64,000 bases of DNA from Nostoc sp. UHCC 0302 (GTDB taxonomy: Bacteria; Cyanobacteriota; Cyanobacteriia; Cyanobacteriales; Nostocaceae). Shown one piece after another: positions 1 through 7,951 of the stretch. The notes beneath the pieces are model-generated. The model had not been told where the DNA came from, made no database searches, and was given only the letters and a program-made list of their open reading frames with translations. Each line of letters opens with the position of its first letter. Position 1 is the first letter of the stretch. Made by a program: the position numbers and the translations under genes. The DNA lies in NCBI RefSeq assembly GCF_038096175.1, contig NZ_CP151099.1, positions 312,501-376,500 of the forward strand, written 5' to 3'.

Positions 1-75
1 TTTCCATTGCTTCTAATTACGCAGATTCCTCCTGATGCTATGGCTGTGGTAAAAGAATTTATTGGAAAGAAATAG
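1..75 (+). CDS. C-terminal tail of a gene entering from the left edge
   Basis: An open frame runs from the first base to a TAG at 73-75 and encodes 24 residues ending in VVKEFIGKK. Only the tail is in the window, so the product cannot be identified. It may be a genuine 3' end, because the Lys-rich amphipathic ending looks protein-like, but a chance open frame of this length is possible. Confidence 0.35.
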   Translation, partial: FPLLLITQIPPDAMAVVKEFIGKK

Positions 76-118
76 CAGTACAGACTAGGTTTTTAGTAGA
101 TTTTTTACATATGAGGAA

Positions 119-165
119 GGCGATCGCTTTAATCTACTCAGAAGTTTGATGAAATAGCGATCGCC
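119..165. repeat. HIP1-containing inverted repeat
   Basis: GGCGATCGCT at 119-128 and AGCGATCGCC at 156-165 are perfect reverse complements, each containing the HIP1 octamer, with a 27-nt loop. No T-run follows on either strand, so a terminator role between the flanking ends is only possible. Confidence 0.5.
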
Positions 166-201
166 TCCGTCCGTAGTCGTCAATTTTGGCTTAGTCAAGT
201 A

Positions 202-507
202 CTAGCGATCTCGATAGTTACCCCATCTACGTACTCTTTGTTCATCCTCACGTCTGCGTTGCCATTCACGCCGATCATCTCGGTTTTCCCGCCTACGCAA
301 CCATTCACGCCGCTCACGTGCCTCATACTGTCTACGCCGCCATTCACGTCGCTCATCTCGGTCATATCGTCTACGCTGCCATTCACGCCCCTCATATCGG
401 TTATCGTCTCCAACAATTATTCGGATTTGAGCAGATGTTGGCTGCTGTGCTAAAACACTTGAACTTAGCACAATCCCTAACAAGCAACATGAAAGAAATT
501 TTTTCAT
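202..507 (-). CDS. Small secreted Arg-rich repeat protein
   Basis: The 101-residue product starts with a clear signal peptide (MKKFLSCCLLGIVLSSSVLA, cleavage likely after ALA-type residues near 20). The mature part is almost entirely about four copies of a 12-13-residue unit centred on REWQRRR / REWLRRR with acidic spacers (DERRE, RDDRRE). It is very basic and rich in Trp-Arg pairs, suggesting a surface, nucleic-acid or polyanion-binding protein, but I do not recognise a named family. Several overlapping open frames on the opposite strand come from the internal repetition and are not counted as genes. Confidence 0.65.
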   Translation of the reverse strand: MKKFLSCCLLGIVLSSSVLAQQPTSAQIRIIVGDDNRYEGREWQRRRYDRDERREWRRRQYEARERREWLRRRENRDDRREWQRRREDEQRVRRWGNYRDR

Positions 508-800
508 AAAAATATTTTTTAGTAAAACCTGTTACCTGAATAGCATAGCTTAAATACGAGCATATTAACTTTTTGAGTAAGATAATCCAGCATATATTTA
601 CTTACCTATTGATAATTATGACGTGTTTAAGTTATTTACGACTTTAATGAGTTACTTGAAAGTATGATGCAACTAGATAGTTAACTAAATAAAAACTTTA
701 TTTACTTTTTTAGACTATGTAATGTGTAAATATTTTTAAAGTTACAATATATTATATTTTTATCTGTTATCAAAACAGAATAAAGGCGTCAATCGTCAGC
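508..800. other. AT-rich intergenic stretch, nothing recognised
   Basis: Very AT-rich sequence upstream of the Arg-rich protein gene. It probably holds that gene's promoter. No open frame, hairpin or motif could be supported. Confidence 0.4.
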
Positions 801-966
801 ATATAATTACCTTTTGGTTGTCTGTGATTACATAAGCAATTAAGCGCTGTTAACGGGATATAACAACAGATTCTCGCACATCTGGATGTTTTGCGATCAC
901 CACAGAAATTTCTCCTAGTTCTACTCGAAAAACTCTAATTTTTACTTGTTCGTCATAGTGATCTAC
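801..966 (-). pseudogene. NRPS adenylation-domain relic (A8 core region)
   Basis: Reading the minus strand from about 966 gives YVDHYDEQVKIRVFRVELGE followed by EISVVIAKHPDVRESVVISR, a stop at the position of the usual variable loop, then QRLIAYVITDNQK. This matches the A8 block of nonribosomal peptide synthetase adenylation domains (typically QVKIRGFRIELGEIE...HPxVREAVV...LVAYV). The internal stop, the missing residues after ISR and the absence of the rest of the domain show it is a decayed fragment. It lies just downstream of a condensation-domain relic and an acyltransferase relic on the same strand. Confidence 0.8.
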
Positions 967-1008
967 ATATTTAAACCAGAAAATTGCTGCATACATTTAG
1001 GCGTGTTT

Positions 1009-1092
1009 TGAATGAACAAACATAACCTAAAATAGCGGATTTCGGCTTAAGTCTCGCTCTGGTTGTAATTCTTCTACAAGTTTTTCAAAAGG
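1009..1092 (-). pseudogene. NRPS condensation-domain relic
   Basis: The minus strand reads PFEKLVEELQPERDLSRNPL, F, an in-frame TAG, then VMFVH before degenerating. This is the well-known C-domain segment PFEKLVEELQPxRDxSRxPLFQVMF, with the Gln codon after LF turned into a stop. No intact flanking C-domain sequence remains. The order on the minus strand (acyltransferase relic, C relic, A relic) is what a collapsed hybrid PKS/NRPS locus would leave. Confidence 0.8.
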
Positions 1093-1170
1093 TAAGTTAG
1101 TTAACTAACTGAGAGCCTATACCAAATTCATCAACAAATCATAACCTGAACCGAATCCGATGTGGTTAAA

Positions 1171-1401
1171 GTTGAACTTGACTTACAGCTTTGACAGACT
1201 CTTGCAATATTGGTTGCATTATCAAAGAATGAAAAGCATGAGATGTATGCAACAGCTTTAATTCAACACCTTTAGAGGATAATTGGTTTTGGAGTATTGC
1301 GATCGCCTCAGCATCACCAGAAACCATATAAGAGGATGGACTATTAACTACCGCAAGCTGGATATCTGGATTTGATGTTATTTTCAGCTTACTACCTGTC
1401 C
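1171..1401 (-). pseudogene. Type I PKS acyltransferase-domain relic
   Basis: The minus strand has about 75 uninterrupted codons reading LAVVNSPSSYMVSGDAEAIA and later ELKLLHTSHAFHSLIMQPIL. This is the C-terminal half of a polyketide synthase acyltransferase. It includes the catalytic-His segment TSHAFHS, whose HAFH form is usually linked to malonyl-CoA selectivity. The GHSxGE nucleophile half is absent and no start or flanking KS/ACP sequence is visible, so this is a fragment. Confidence 0.8.
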
Positions 1402-1574
1402 TTTTCCCTATCCCGAACTCAGGTTTTATTACAGCAGAATTCAGGAGTCAGAAGGAAAACAGGCTTTCTACCTAACTTTACTTAGACTACGCTCAGTAAC
1501 CATGACCTATATTATGTACTTCATCAGCTTGAAATCTGCTGTAACTATAAGAAGTTTCATTGATTTAAACCTAA

Positions 1575-1712
1575 TAGGGGAGCCAGTCGCGTGGTGTTAG
1601 CGTAGCCGTAGCGAGTCATTTACTAACAAAGACCAAAGCGTAGCTTGCTTCCCCGTAGGAGTAGAAGCGTCAAGGCTCTCCCGACATGAGGAACTAGCGT
1701 TGTGTTTGGACT
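1575..1712. repeat. Interspersed cyanobacterial repeat cluster
   Basis: Sequence of the type GCGTAGCCGTAGCGAG...GCTTGCTTCCCCGTAGGAG...GGCTCTCCCGAC is rich in short inverted pieces (GGGGAGCC near the left, GGCTCTCCC near the right) and is GC-rich against its AT-rich surroundings. It resembles the dispersed repeats seen elsewhere in this window (10586, 18160, 23520, 54946). No coding function is seen. Confidence 0.5.
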
Positions 1713-1724
1713 TTAGCCCTAACG

Positions 1725-1785
1725 CACTGAAAATATGGCGGTGCGTTACGCTGACGCAATAACATCCCCTACAAAACTAAGTTGC
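1725..1785. repeat. Short dispersed repeat (GGTGCGTTACGC type)
   Basis: The block containing GGCGGTGCGTTACGCTGACG and CATCCCCTACAAAAC resembles a short palindromic repeat I associate with Nostocales intergenic regions. No gene is present. Confidence 0.4.
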
Positions 1786-1846
1786 ATTTGTGTTAGTTTC
1801 AGTAAAAATACGGTAACAATGAATTATATGCTAAACCCTGTTTAAT

Positions 1847-1890
1847 TCTCCAGATGCTTTCAAGTAAAGGCGTCTGGAGATTTTTTATCT
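1847..1890 (+). terminator. Orphan intrinsic terminator-like hairpin
   Basis: TCTCCAGATGC at 1847-1857 pairs with GCGTCTGGAGA at 1870-1880 (one G-T pair) and is followed by TTTTTTATCT. This is a good plus-strand terminator, yet no plus-strand gene precedes it within the window. It may end an unrecognised small RNA or be left over from the decayed locus. Confidence 0.6.
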
Positions 1891-2270
1891 AGAAAATTGT
1901 GAGGATTAAGCGAGCGATAGCTAGTATCAAAAGCTAAATATACGCAGAGTCGTTGTAATCACTATAGAGGTTGAAACTATATCTGTTCTCTTGACACCAG
2001 CTTATCCCTGTTGTGTCACTTTGGGAGAAACCAGTGCCTGAAAGCCTTTCGGAGCTTTACTTTTGGTTTTTTGGCTACAAATTTTAGTTTCTATTAGAAA
2101 AGAAAAGCTCAAAGCTTGATTAGATAAAAGTTCCAGCGTTTCGCTATGATTATTGTTTTCCGGAAGTGACAGAACAGGGTTATTACGTGTCCCTCCAAAA
2201 TGCTGAGGTGAAACTTGTGAACTACCTACACTCGCAATGCTTGTTTACTTTGTTAATGCCTAAGTCCTAA
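1891..2270. other. Intergenic stretch, no supported gene
   Basis: No open frame of convincing composition. A short plus-strand frame around 2144-2269 (containing FPEVTEQGYYVSL) has no start or recognisable family and may be another relic. Confidence 0.3.
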
Positions 2271-2271
2271 T

Positions 2272-2296
2272 AAAAAAGCCTCCCATCGTGGGAGGC
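2272..2296 (-). terminator. Terminator of the 1040-aa membrane protein gene
   Basis: On the minus strand an 8-bp perfect stem (GCCTCCCA/TGGGAGGC, 2278-2285 with 2289-2296) is followed by TTTTTT, 30 nt downstream of the stop of the gene at 2328. Confidence 0.8.
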
Positions 2297-2327
2297 TAGA
2301 AAAAGTTAGCGGAGACAACTTGTTAAC

Positions 2328-5300
2328 CTACACGACGCGAACTACAGCAAGCGCTCCTCCTAATGCAGAGAAAATAGCTGAAACGAATGCTGTAGCAAAC
2401 AACCACCAAGCTGCTGAAGCTGCGGCTTTGCGGGTTTCTTCCGCTTGCCGCTGTGCTTGATGCTTCACTTCTTCTAGGCGGCGTTGTGCTTCATGCTGTA
2501 GGCGTTCTGCACGTTGCAATACTGTGTTGCGTGCGCGTTCAATTTGGTCGATGACGCGATTGGCATCTTCTTCAGAGATATCTTCGCGAGAACTCATAAT
2601 TGCCACTAGAGTATCGCGGTTGAAAGAAGATAAGCGATCGCGTAAGGCATCAAATCCTGCCTGTGGATCTTCAAATAAGGTGCGAACATCCCGCTTCACC
2701 CCATCATAATTGAGTTCTGGACGATCCAAGGAGTTGAGATAGTGGCGGATGCGGGCAAAAACTCCCTCAATGGTATCTTGAATGCGCCGTTGGATGTTTC
2801 GTACCTGTTCGACAAACTGATCCCGCACTGATACGATATTATCCGCGATTCTTGCTGCTTCTTCATCAGAAATATCTTCGCGAATTTTCAACAGCGCAAT
2901 AATTGTCGAACGGTCAAAATGAGCTAGGCGATCGCTAAAACTTTCCACTCCAACTCGTGGATCGTGCAACAATAATTGCAAATCGCGTTTGATACCCTCT
3001 GGGTTGAGTTCTTCTTTGCCAGTTTGCCGCAAATACTCTTCCAGATAAGCTTTGAAATCTTGTACTTGTTGCTGTGTCCGGCTAGCTAAACGGCGTGGCG
3101 CACGCACAACATTGCGAATCGAAGTTTGCACGGAATCAATAACTTCATTGACTTGTTCTTCACTCAAGTCTTGACGTTGACTCAGCAACTTGACTAAGGT
3201 ATCGCGGTCTAATTGCGACAACCGCCGACGCAATGCTACGGCTCCTTCTTTGGGGTTTTCAAACAGTCTGCTAAAGTCCCGTTGAATACCTTCAGGATTA
3301 AGTTCTGATTTGCCAGTGTTTCGCAAATAATCTGCAAGTGTGGTGGTTACAGAGTCGTATTGCTCCTTAGCTTTATCTACTACAGCTTGAGGTGCGTGGC
3401 GGACACCATGCCACGACTGTTCTACAGAATTGATGATTTGATGAACTTGGTCTTCGCTCAAATCTTGCCGCTGGCTTAACAGTTGCACTAAGGTATCACG
3501 GTCAAAGCGCGACAACCGCGCCCGAATTGCCGAAACTCCAGCTTGGGGATCTTCCAACAGCCTTTTGAGGTCGGCGCGGATGGCATCAGGATTTAATTCA
3601 TCTTTTCCGGTGTTACGCAGATATGATTCTACATTCAACCACAGAGTTTCTGCTTGATATTGTGCCTGTTCTGCCAGTCCTTTGGATTCGATTAAAACGC
3701 GATCGCGCTGTTTTTCTAACTCGTCCAGAATACTGTCTACTTCTCCTGGCTGTATATCATTGCGCTGTACTAGTATCTCCCGCAGTTCTTGGCGGTTAAC
3801 TAGTGCTAGTCGCCGCGATAGGGTTTCATAATCTGCCTCTTGGTCTACCAGGAGTGGTCTGAAGTTCTGCTCAATTCCTTCAGCTGCTAACTCTGCTTTT
3901 GGGGTAACGAGGAGATAACTTTCTACTCGACGTTGCAAGTCTTGTACTATCTCTCTTTCTTCCTCAGCAGTGACTGTCACTAACACTGATTGGCGCACAG
4001 CTTCTAGCTGATCTGCAATACGCTGAATTTGGGCTTGGGTAAGCAATCCCCGTTGTTGCAAGATGTTGACAAAATCATTGCGAGAAAGCCGCTCTAGTTC
4101 CCTGCGAACTGTGCCAGGATCAGCTGCTGGGTCGTAAATAACATCACGAAATTCCTGAGCAATTCTTTCTTGGCTGAGTTGCCAAGCATAAGTGTTGGAC
4201 AGGTAGTTTTCTATGTCAGCCCGAATTGGACTATAGGGTTGTGATGCCGTGGGTAAGCCTAGCTTATCAGCTTGTTGCGTAACTTTGTCTTTGGCGGTGG
4301 TGAGCGATCGCAATATCTTTTCCACATCCAAATCTGACAAATCAGTCCGTCCTAACGCTATACCAGTTAGGGCGGATATTCCTTGCTGGATTGACTGCTG
4401 AATTGGGCCTGGGGTAGACTTTTGGTCGGCTTGTTTGGAGCCTTGTGTTTCGGCTATTAACCGTTCCAGCTTGGCGTTGAGTTCATCTGTCTTGCTTTGT
4501 CCGGGTGGAAGCGATTTGAGATAGTCAACTAATTCACCCAAACGGTCTTGACCAGGTTGTTGCTGACTCACCACCTGCTGCCAAACTTTATACAAAGTAT
4601 CAGCGATCCGGCTAACGTCTCGCTTAGAAAGGTCAGTGCGACTGCTGACTAATTCAATAAACTTCTGGCGGTCGATGTTGCGGAGGTCTGGAGAACCTGC
4701 GATCGCTTTCAATTGCGGGTCGTTGAGTAAATTTTCAAAGTCACCGCGAATCTTTGATAAATCTAGCTCTGCCGGACGTAGCCTCTCTAAGTAATCTTCA
4801 ATATTTTCTCGGATACTTGTCGGGTCGATGGCACTCCCTAATTCTCGACGCACAGCGGCGGCGGCGGCTTCAGCTGTTGCGACAACTTGGTCGTTGACAG
4901 CCTTTGCTCCCAGTGCAGCAGTAGCAGTCCCCAGAATCGCCTGAAAACCGGAAGTTGCTGTGTTAACAACTGAGCCAATTAAGGAACCCACAGTTGTGGA
5001 ACTGATCAAGAACAGTAACAAGAAGTATGCACCCCAAATCACCAATCCGAGAATTGCTCCCAGGGTTGGGTCTAAAATCACAAGACTCAATTTTACTGCC
5101 AAGAAGCTGGCGATTAACAGGGCGATCGTTACAGTAACTAATGTCCAAATCCCCACAGCCGTACCAATTTTGCGAATCGTACCGCCCAAACTTCCGACCT
5201 CCCCATCAGAATCCGAGTCAGACGGACGCCCCAGGTAGGAAATACCAGCTGCAAGGGAGAGATTGGTTAAAACTAATTGGAAAGCAAAAGCTAGGATCAC

Positions 5301-5450
5301 ACCAGAGATTAAAGCAACAAAAAAGCGTGGCCCTGAAACAAGACCTGATGCTTGTGTTGGTGTAATGCTTGTGGGATCTACTGTAGTAGCCTGCGCTAGC
5401 CATAATAATGGCTTGTAGAGTCCCAACATGATTTCCGTACTTTGGAACAT
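2328..5450 (-). CDS. Large membrane protein with helical repeats
   Basis: The 1040-residue protein has about three hydrophobic segments at its N-terminal end (roughly 40-65, 97-122, 128-160) and one at the extreme C-terminus (about 1008-1035). A long soluble region lies between them. That region carries at least four related units of about 85-90 residues. Each has YLRNTGKxELNPxxI, a middle RLLEDPQAG, RLSxFDRDTLV, and an ending LLSQRQDLSEDQV. More divergent copies precede them between about 220 and 590. A charged coiled-coil stretch (LQHEAQRRLEEVKHQAQRQA) precedes the last membrane helix. Both ends appear anchored, suggesting a large inter- or peri-membrane scaffold. I do not recognise an established function. 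It is transcribed away from the hli cluster and has its own terminator. Confidence 0.8.
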   Translation of the reverse strand: MFQSTEIMLGLYKPLLWLAQATTVDPTSITPTQASGLVSGPRFFVALISGVILAFAFQLVLTNLSLAAGISYLGRPSDSDSDGEVGSLGGTIRKIGTAVGIWTLVTVTIALLIASFLAVKLSLVILDPTLGAILGLVIWGAYFLLLFLISSTTVGSLIGSVVNTATSGFQAILGTATAALGAKAVNDQVVATAEAAAAAVRRELGSAIDPTSIRENIEDYLERLRPAELDLSKIRGDFENLLNDPQLKAIAGSPDLRNIDRQKFIELVSSRTDLSKRDVSRIADTLYKVWQQVVSQQQPGQDRLGELVDYLKSLPPGQSKTDELNAKLERLIAETQGSKQADQKSTPGPIQQSIQQGISALTGIALGRTDLSDLDVEKILRSLTTAKDKVTQQADKLGLPTASQPYSPIRADIENYLSNTYAWQLSQERIAQEFRDVIYDPAADPGTVRRELERLSRNDFVNILQQRGLLTQAQIQRIADQLEAVRQSVLVTVTAEEEREIVQDLQRRVESYLLVTPKAELAAEGIEQNFRPLLVDQEADYETLSRRLALVNRQELREILVQRNDIQPGEVDSILDELEKQRDRVLIESKGLAEQAQYQAETLWLNVESYLRNTGKDELNPDAIRADLKRLLEDPQAGVSAIRARLSRFDRDTLVQLLSQRQDLSEDQVHQIINSVEQSWHGVRHAPQAVVDKAKEQYDSVTTTLADYLRNTGKSELNPEGIQRDFSRLFENPKEGAVALRRRLSQLDRDTLVKLLSQRQDLSEEQVNEVIDSVQTSIRNVVRAPRRLASRTQQQVQDFKAYLEEYLRQTGKEELNPEGIKRDLQLLLHDPRVGVESFSDRLAHFDRSTIIALLKIREDISDEEAARIADNIVSVRDQFVEQVRNIQRRIQDTIEGVFARIRHYLNSLDRPELNYDGVKRDVRTLFEDPQAGFDALRDRLSSFNRDTLVAIMSSREDISEEDANRVIDQIERARNTVLQRAERLQHEAQRRLEEVKHQAQRQAEETRKAAASAAWWLFATAFVSAIFSALGGALAVVRVV

Positions 5451-5785
5451 TGTATTTCCTTCTTCTAAGATTAAATTTGGGGGATTAAGGATTTCGTGAG
5501 AAGCAAGTTTTAGTATTTAGTCTGTATCTATGGCAATACCTAACTCATGTAGCTTTCAGAATCCTGGAATTTGGGCTTTTAAAGCATCTCTCCAAAGTTT
5601 GAAAACTGTATCCAGCGGAAGATAGAACTTTTGTTATCTGCTGTTAAATATCTTGATCTTGATTAAATTCCCAGCACTATTACAAAGTAAAATAACTCAC
5701 TGCTTCAATGCTGTCAGTTTTTAATTTTTAATTACTTAATTTAGAGTAATTTATTTTGTTTAAATTATAGTTGAGTTTGGGCTAG
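5451..5785. other. Divergent intergenic region
   Basis: AT-rich region separating the minus-strand membrane protein from the plus-strand hli genes. It presumably holds the promoter of the former. No clear motif other than the HLR1 element annotated separately. Confidence 0.4.
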
Positions 5786-5803
5786 TTTACATTTATTTAC
5801 AAT
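5786..5803 (+). promoter_or_regulatory. HLR1-type (RpaB) high-light element
   Basis: TTTACATT-TA-TTTACAAT matches the cyanobacterial HLR1 consensus, two (G/T)TTACA(T/A)(T/A) repeats separated by 2 nt, without mismatch. It lies 166 bp before the first hli start. HLR1 is the binding site of the response regulator RpaB at hli and psbA promoters, so light-stress control of the cluster is expected. The match is seen; binding is inferred. Confidence 0.7.
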
Positions 5804-5968
5804 TCTATTTTTTATCACCCCCTGAAGGTGGATTTGCCTACACCAATATATTTCTGATAATCGTCCCCAAGAAGTGCCTATGGTTTGTGCCTCTAGGCGG
5901 AAAGCAGCTTAGTAATAGACAGCTACATTAAAGTTAAAGCAAACAAATAAATTATTTAGGACAAAAAA

Positions 5969-6181
5969 ATGGAAACTCGTGAAACTCGTCCGTCTACAAA
6001 TCCACCACCAGTTGCTGTAACTTACAATGGTCGCGATCGCAATGAATTTCTTTTTGGCTGGACTCCTCAAGCCGAAATCTGGAATGGTCGTTTTGCCATG
6101 ATTGGCTTTCTTGCCTATTTACTTTGGGATTTAGGCGGCTACAGCGTTGTTCGTGACGTTTTACATATAGTTGGATACTAA
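5969..6181 (+). CDS. hli: High-light-inducible protein, copy 1
   Basis: A 70-residue one-helix chlorophyll-binding protein of the Hlip/SCP family. The LHC motif is present: EIWNGRFAMIGF, with the Glu-Asn-Arg chlorophyll/ion-pair residues at about 36-41, inside a single membrane helix that ends LAYLLWDLGGYSV. The N-terminal 25 residues are soluble and Pro-rich (STNPPPV). Hlips sit in thylakoids next to photosystem assembly factors and quench or carry chlorophyll under stress. This is the first of three near-identical tandem genes. Spacing to copy 2 is 41 bp and an RBS-like AGGACA precedes the start. Confidence 0.93.
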   Translation: METRETRPSTNPPPVAVTYNGRDRNEFLFGWTPQAEIWNGRFAMIGFLAYLLWDLGGYSVVRDVLHIVGY

Positions 6182-6222
6182 AAGATTAAACATAAAAGAG
6201 TTTAATTTAGGAGGAAAAAACA

Positions 6223-6435
6223 ATGGTAAATCGTGAAACTCGTTCGTCTATAGATATCCCACCAATTGCACCAGAATACAATGGTGTAGACCGTAATGCA
6301 TTTCTTTTTGGCTGGACTCCTCAAGCCGAAATTTGGAATGGACGATTTGCAATGATTGGCTTTCTTGCCTATCTACTTTGGGATTTAGCTGGTTATAGCG
6401 TTGTTCGTGACGTACTGAGGCTAGTTGGCTACTAG
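6223..6435 (+). CDS. hli: High-light-inducible protein, copy 2
   Basis: A 70-residue Hlip, nearly identical to copies 1 and 3 from FLFGWTPQAEIWNGRFAMIG through the end of the helix, and more divergent in the N-terminal 20 residues (VNRETRSSIDIPPI). A strong Shine-Dalgarno (TTTAGGAGGAAAAAACAATG) precedes it. The full chlorophyll-binding motif is intact. It is probably co-transcribed with copy 1. Confidence 0.93.
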   Translation: MVNRETRSSIDIPPIAPEYNGVDRNAFLFGWTPQAEIWNGRFAMIGFLAYLLWDLAGYSVVRDVLRLVGY

Positions 6436-6568
6436 AAACTAGACTTCTTGCAAAATTTAAATAATTTTCAATGTCATTGTCAGGGGTTGAAAATGTCTTT
6501 TCCCTACACCCCTTTCAAAACTTGTCTATTAAAGACTGAAAGGTTACCAAATTTAAGAGGAAAAAACA

Positions 6569-6772
6569 ATGGAAACTCGTCCATCTACTAATCCACCACC
6601 TGTTGCATCAGAATACAATGGCGTAGATCGCAATGACTTCCTCTTCGGCTGGACTCCTCAAGCCGAAATCTGGAATGGTCGATTTGCAATGATTGGCTTT
6701 CTTGCCTATCTACTTTGGGATTTAGCTGGTTATAGTGTCCTACGCGACGTACTAAAGCTAATTGGATATTAG
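6569..6772 (+). CDS. hli: High-light-inducible protein, copy 3
   Basis: A 67-residue Hlip with the same EIWNGRFAMIGF motif and helix as copies 1 and 2. It is 133 bp downstream of copy 2 and has its own AAGAGGAAAAAAC ribosome-binding sequence. The spacer is longer and less conserved than that between copies 1 and 2, so it could have a separate start of transcription. The high identity in the helix region suggests recent duplication or gene conversion. Confidence 0.93.
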   Translation: METRPSTNPPPVASEYNGVDRNDFLFGWTPQAEIWNGRFAMIGFLAYLLWDLAGYSVLRDVLKLIGY

Positions 6773-6777
6773 CCATA

Positions 6778-6819
6778 AGTTAGGAGTTAGGAGTTAAGAG
6801 TTAGGAGTTAGTAGTTAAA
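6778..6819. repeat. AGTTAGG heptamer tandem repeat (STRR)
   Basis: Six consecutive 7-nt units, AGTTAGG with the variants AGTTAAG, AGTTAGT and AGTTAAA, begin 6 bp after the last hli stop. Such short tandemly repeated repetitive sequences are typical of heterocystous cyanobacteria. An inverted relative (CTAATTCCT) follows near 6847. Confidence 0.8.
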
Positions 6820-6996
6820 AATTAACTGTTAATTCAAGACTAATAATTCCTAATTCCTCTAATTAACTATTTTAGGACATAGCCGGATTACCTTTAAAAT
6901 GCTCTGCGTATCTTCGCGTTGAACAAAAGCTAAGATTTGACGTTGCTTTATAAAAAAGCTCTATACTGCATACAAACAAAAACTACTATAGTAGCG

Positions 6997-7028
6997 AAAA
7001 AGCCTCCTAAAATATAGGAGGCTTTTTT
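6997..7028. terminator. Bidirectional intrinsic terminator
   Basis: The stem AGCCTCCT (7001-7008) with AGGAGGCT (7016-7023), flanked by A-run and T-run, can terminate transcription on both strands. It sits between the plus-strand hli array and the end of the convergent stress-protein gene at 7080. Confidence 0.8.
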
Positions 7029-7079
7029 GTGCTTATATTGTGCTTATATGATGAAAATTACAGAAATTCTCAGCAGTGT

Positions 7080-7733
7080 TTACTCATCAATACAACTAGG
7101 AATACCCAAGACAGCACATGGAAAATTAGAACCTAATGCTTCAATCATAGGGTGATTTACAGATTTACAGCCTAAAAATAGTATATCGGCTGCTTCTAAT
7201 GCAACAACTTTCTTAAGTTCTGTACTAATCGAACCAAACCTGAGATGGGATTTGAATGAACCCTGCCATTCTTCAGCCAAACTTCGTGCTTGCCAAAGAA
7301 TTGTGTCTGCTTGCTTGAGAGGAGTTACCGATGTTTCGAGTTGTGGTTGAGTTAATACTAGTGTGAGAGACTGTGAGACTCCGCTAACTTGACACTCTAA
7401 TGGACGTTCGTGGACTGGAAAAGTCAAGATATTTGGATACTGACTGCTTTGATTATCTTCTACTATGTAAACGGCTTGAACTGTGACTTGCGCGTTAGTA
7501 GCTAAACGTGTTTGGTGAGCAATCCAGAAGGCAATATCTAAAGCTGCATGACTGTTAGGAGAAGCGTCATAAGCAACAATTAAATTGACTGAATTTGCAT
7601 TTGAAGCTTTTTTAGCAAAAGGTTTTTTTGGTTCTGGCAGCAACACCATTTGCTCAACTAAGTCGTCTCGACCGATCGCGCTTTGTAGGCGTGCTAACAT
7701 TGGCTTAATTTTCACAGCTTTACTTCTCTCCAT
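7080..7733 (-). CDS. Universal stress protein (UspA family)
   Basis: A 217-residue protein with a single Usp domain after a 45-residue charged extension. NLIVAYDASPNSHAALDIAF is the first beta strand with the Asp-Ser and helix 1. The C-terminal part SHLRFGSISTEL...ADILFLGCKSVNHPMIEALG gives the later strands. The ATP-binding signature (GxxGx9GS) is only loosely kept (LGCKS...LGSNFPCAVLGIP), so nucleotide binding is uncertain. The gene lies 219 nt downstream of a ydaO-yuaA-type riboswitch on the same strand, suggesting control by c-di-AMP and a link to osmotic or ion stress. It is transcribed away from the ABC transporter operon. It ends at the bidirectional terminator at 6997-7028. Confidence 0.8.
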   Translation of the reverse strand: MERSKAVKIKPMLARLQSAIGRDDLVEQMVLLPEPKKPFAKKASNANSVNLIVAYDASPNSHAALDIAFWIAHQTRLATNAQVTVQAVYIVEDNQSSQYPNILTFPVHERPLECQVSGVSQSLTLVLTQPQLETSVTPLKQADTILWQARSLAEEWQGSFKSHLRFGSISTELKKVVALEAADILFLGCKSVNHPMIEALGSNFPCAVLGIPSCIDE

Positions 7734-7895
7734 TGAAATGAATTACTAACGAGAAGCAGGGCAACCGATTTTAGATTTTGTCTTTGAAGTTCTGATCTAA
7801 AGAAGCCTTAGTTCATACTTCTCTCTTTGTCATTCCCCCATTATTCTTAACTAATGAGTAATAACTAATGACTAAAACCTAATTAAAATTCGGTT

Positions 7896-7946
7896 AAGGA
7901 ACCCCAATAACAACTGGTATTACAGCCAAAGTTTTGGGGGTTCCTT
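7896..7946 (-). terminator. Hairpin abutting riboswitch 1 (possible expression platform)
   Basis: On the minus strand AAGGAACCCC(C)AA pairs with TTGGGGTTCCTT over about 12 bp, followed by AACCGAATTTTAATT. It begins 6 nt after the 3' end of the riboswitch aptamer (7952) and could be its terminator. The U-tract is weak, so the regulatory mode is uncertain. Confidence 0.55.
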
Positions 7947-7951
7947 CCATT

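Noticed and set aside
195-453. Open frames overlapping the Arg-rich protein gene on the minus strand (195-416) and plus strand (238-453, 318-509)
   Set aside because: They arise from the internal repeats of the real gene in other frames; they have no signal peptide or plausible ribosome-binding site.
4960-5403. Several 60-90-codon frames overlapping the 1040-aa gene
   Set aside because: Shadows of a well-supported coding frame, with poor composition.
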